Positions 63,366-64,000 of a DNA stretch of 64,000 bases are shown here, piece by piece (position 1 is the stretch's first letter; each line of letters starts with the position of its first letter). Origin of the DNA: Linderina pennispora (taxonomy: Eukaryota > Kickxellomycota > Kickxellomycetes > Kickxellales > Kickxellaceae); contig NW_024468254.1 of assembly GCF_002104995.1 (NCBI RefSeq), positions 558,001-622,000 on the forward strand, in the 5' to 3' direction. The position numbers were made by a program, and so were the translations under genes. The notes under the pieces were generated by a model that was given only the letters and a program-made list of their open reading frames with translations, searched no databases and was not told the DNA's origin.

Positions 63366-64000
63366 ATGGGCTTCAAATATCCTCACTACCTAGAGAGCGA
63401 CGGCAAGTCAGCCAGACCGAGCAAGCGTAGGCGCACAATCGAGAGCTTTGCAACTGCTACAAACGAAGAGACACCAGATGCAGGCACTGACGGTAACTTG
63501 CTGGACAACCTTCCTCCTCCTATCGGGTACGAAGCATTTTTCCATGGTTGGGCCAAACAACTTCACATGAGGCCCGACCGTAAGCTGATAGAGGGTGGTG
63601 TTATTGTCGCAGTTGCTGTTGTTCGTAGGGCCATCAGTGACTACCAAGACCTCAAAACGGCTCGTACCACGGACTTGCCGGTATCTGTGGAAGATAACTC
63701 TAAAAGCATAGCACTCCTTGAGCGCGAGTATGAGCGTTTCGACAAGAGGCGTGAGATGGTCATGGCTCGCTTGAATGATAACCCCGACGCCGAGAACCTG
63801 TGGAAGGAGATTGACAAACTCGACCTCAAGTGCGAGTCTGTTCAGAACGCCATTAGGCATGAAATAGAGCTTTCAAATGCGCAGAAAACTGTTCAGGATG
63901 CGCAGAAAGCTGTTCAGGATGCGCAGAAAGCTGTTGATGAGTCTATCGAACGAGTCAATACGCTGTTGGCAATCAGCGGCGGAGAACCAGCCAGCATCAC
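63366..64000 (+). CDS. 5' part of a gene of unknown function with heptad repeat (runs off the window)
   Basis: An ATG at 63366 opens 211 codons without a stop up to the window end. The N-terminus has a nuclear-type basic cluster (ARPSKRRRTIESFA). A short hydrophobic stretch (LIEGGVIVAVAVVRRAISDY) lies at about 88-107. From about 125 it is coiled coil (IALLEREYERFDKRREMVMA, LWKEIDKLDLKCESVQNAIR), followed by three near-identical heptads beginning AQKTVQD/AQKAVQD/AQKAVDE. The end then reads SIERVNTLLAISGGEPAS. The family is unknown to me. The layout (short N-terminus, coiled linker, unseen downstream part) recalls multi-domain proteins in expanded fungal families, but this is speculation. Confidence 0.6.
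   Translation, partial: MGFKYPHYLESDGKSARPSKRRRTIESFATATNEETPDAGTDGNLLDNLPPPIGYEAFFHGWAKQLHMRPDRKLIEGGVIVAVAVVRRAISDYQDLKTARTTDLPVSVEDNSKSIALLEREYERFDKRREMVMARLNDNPDAENLWKEIDKLDLKCESVQNAIRHEIELSNAQKTVQDAQKAVQDAQKAVDESIERVNTLLAISGGEPASI
63879..63941 (+). repeat. 21-bp tandem repeat encoding a heptad
   Basis: Three adjacent 21-bp units, the first two differing at one base and the third at its last third, encode AQKxVQD-type heptads. The near-identity at DNA level indicates recent duplication in phase with the coiled coil. Confidence 0.85.

Noticed and set aside
1-64000. tRNA, rRNA, CRISPR, transposon or retroelement
   Set aside because: I looked for tRNA B-box-like sequence, reverse-transcriptase and transposase motifs, long terminal or inverted repeats and regularly spaced repeats, by eye on both strands, and found none. 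A tRNAscan or RepeatMasker run could still reveal degraded copies.

Overview
The window is nuclear DNA of a filamentous, early-diverging fungus. The genes are eukaryotic and single-copy, with short introns (mostly about 50-100 nt, GTAAGT-type donors) and closely packed divergent or convergent pairs. The gene set is fungal: Rsm25/mS23, Cyk3, a Kin4-type kinase, Mms22, a chitin-active-type monooxygenase and Nhp6. The mix of a mitochondrial Hsp90 (TRAP1), ZCCHC9 and HPPD with yeast-type cytokinesis and exocyst genes suggests a Zoopagomycota/Kickxellomycotina-like fungus. That placement is inference from gene content, not from a tree.

Layout. 0-8 kb: mitoribosomal mS23 (-), the mismatch-repair and crossover factor MLH3 (+, ten exons), an aldo-keto reductase (-), then two weakly supported, spliced, uncharacterised genes that converge at about 7.04 kb. 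8-19 kb: the cytokinesis scaffold CYK3 (-, SH3 plus dead transglutaminase), mitochondrial HSP90/TRAP1 (+) and a secreted His-brace LPMO-like protein (-). 19-28 kb: a membrane-traffic block of SAC1 phosphoinositide phosphatase, exocyst EXO70 and the TIP20/RINT1 tether (all +), interleaved with two coiled-coil proteins (-). 28-38 kb: spliceosomal kinase PRP4 (+), a Sec14/CRAL-TRIO lipid-transfer protein (-), zinc-knuckle ZCCHC9 (-), ribosome-assembly NOP53 (-), chorismate mutase ARO7 (+), a Tic20-like membrane protein (-) and a SWIRM-domain protein (-). 38-50 kb: HPPD (-) and a Kin4-type kinase (-), separated by gene-poor stretches of about 1.7-2.5 kb. 50-58 kb: MMS22/Mus7 (+), an ELO fatty-acid elongase (-) and a small uncharacterised protein (-). 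58-64 kb: unresolved Cys-rich exon-like segments, HMG-box NHP6 (+), a possible small spliced gene, a secreted two-unit protein with Kex2-type sites (+), and the 5' part of a gene that runs off the end and carries a coiled-coil repeat.

Most of the window is ordinary housekeeping content. No transposon, CRISPR array, tRNA, rRNA or biosynthetic cluster was recognised. The most unusual items are the secreted duplicated Gly/Trp/Tyr protein at 62.25-62.75 kb, the His-brace protein at 17.3-18.5 kb, and the truncated heptad-repeat gene at the right edge. Spliced gene models were built by hand from donor and acceptor sites and reading-frame continuity, so they need transcript confirmation.
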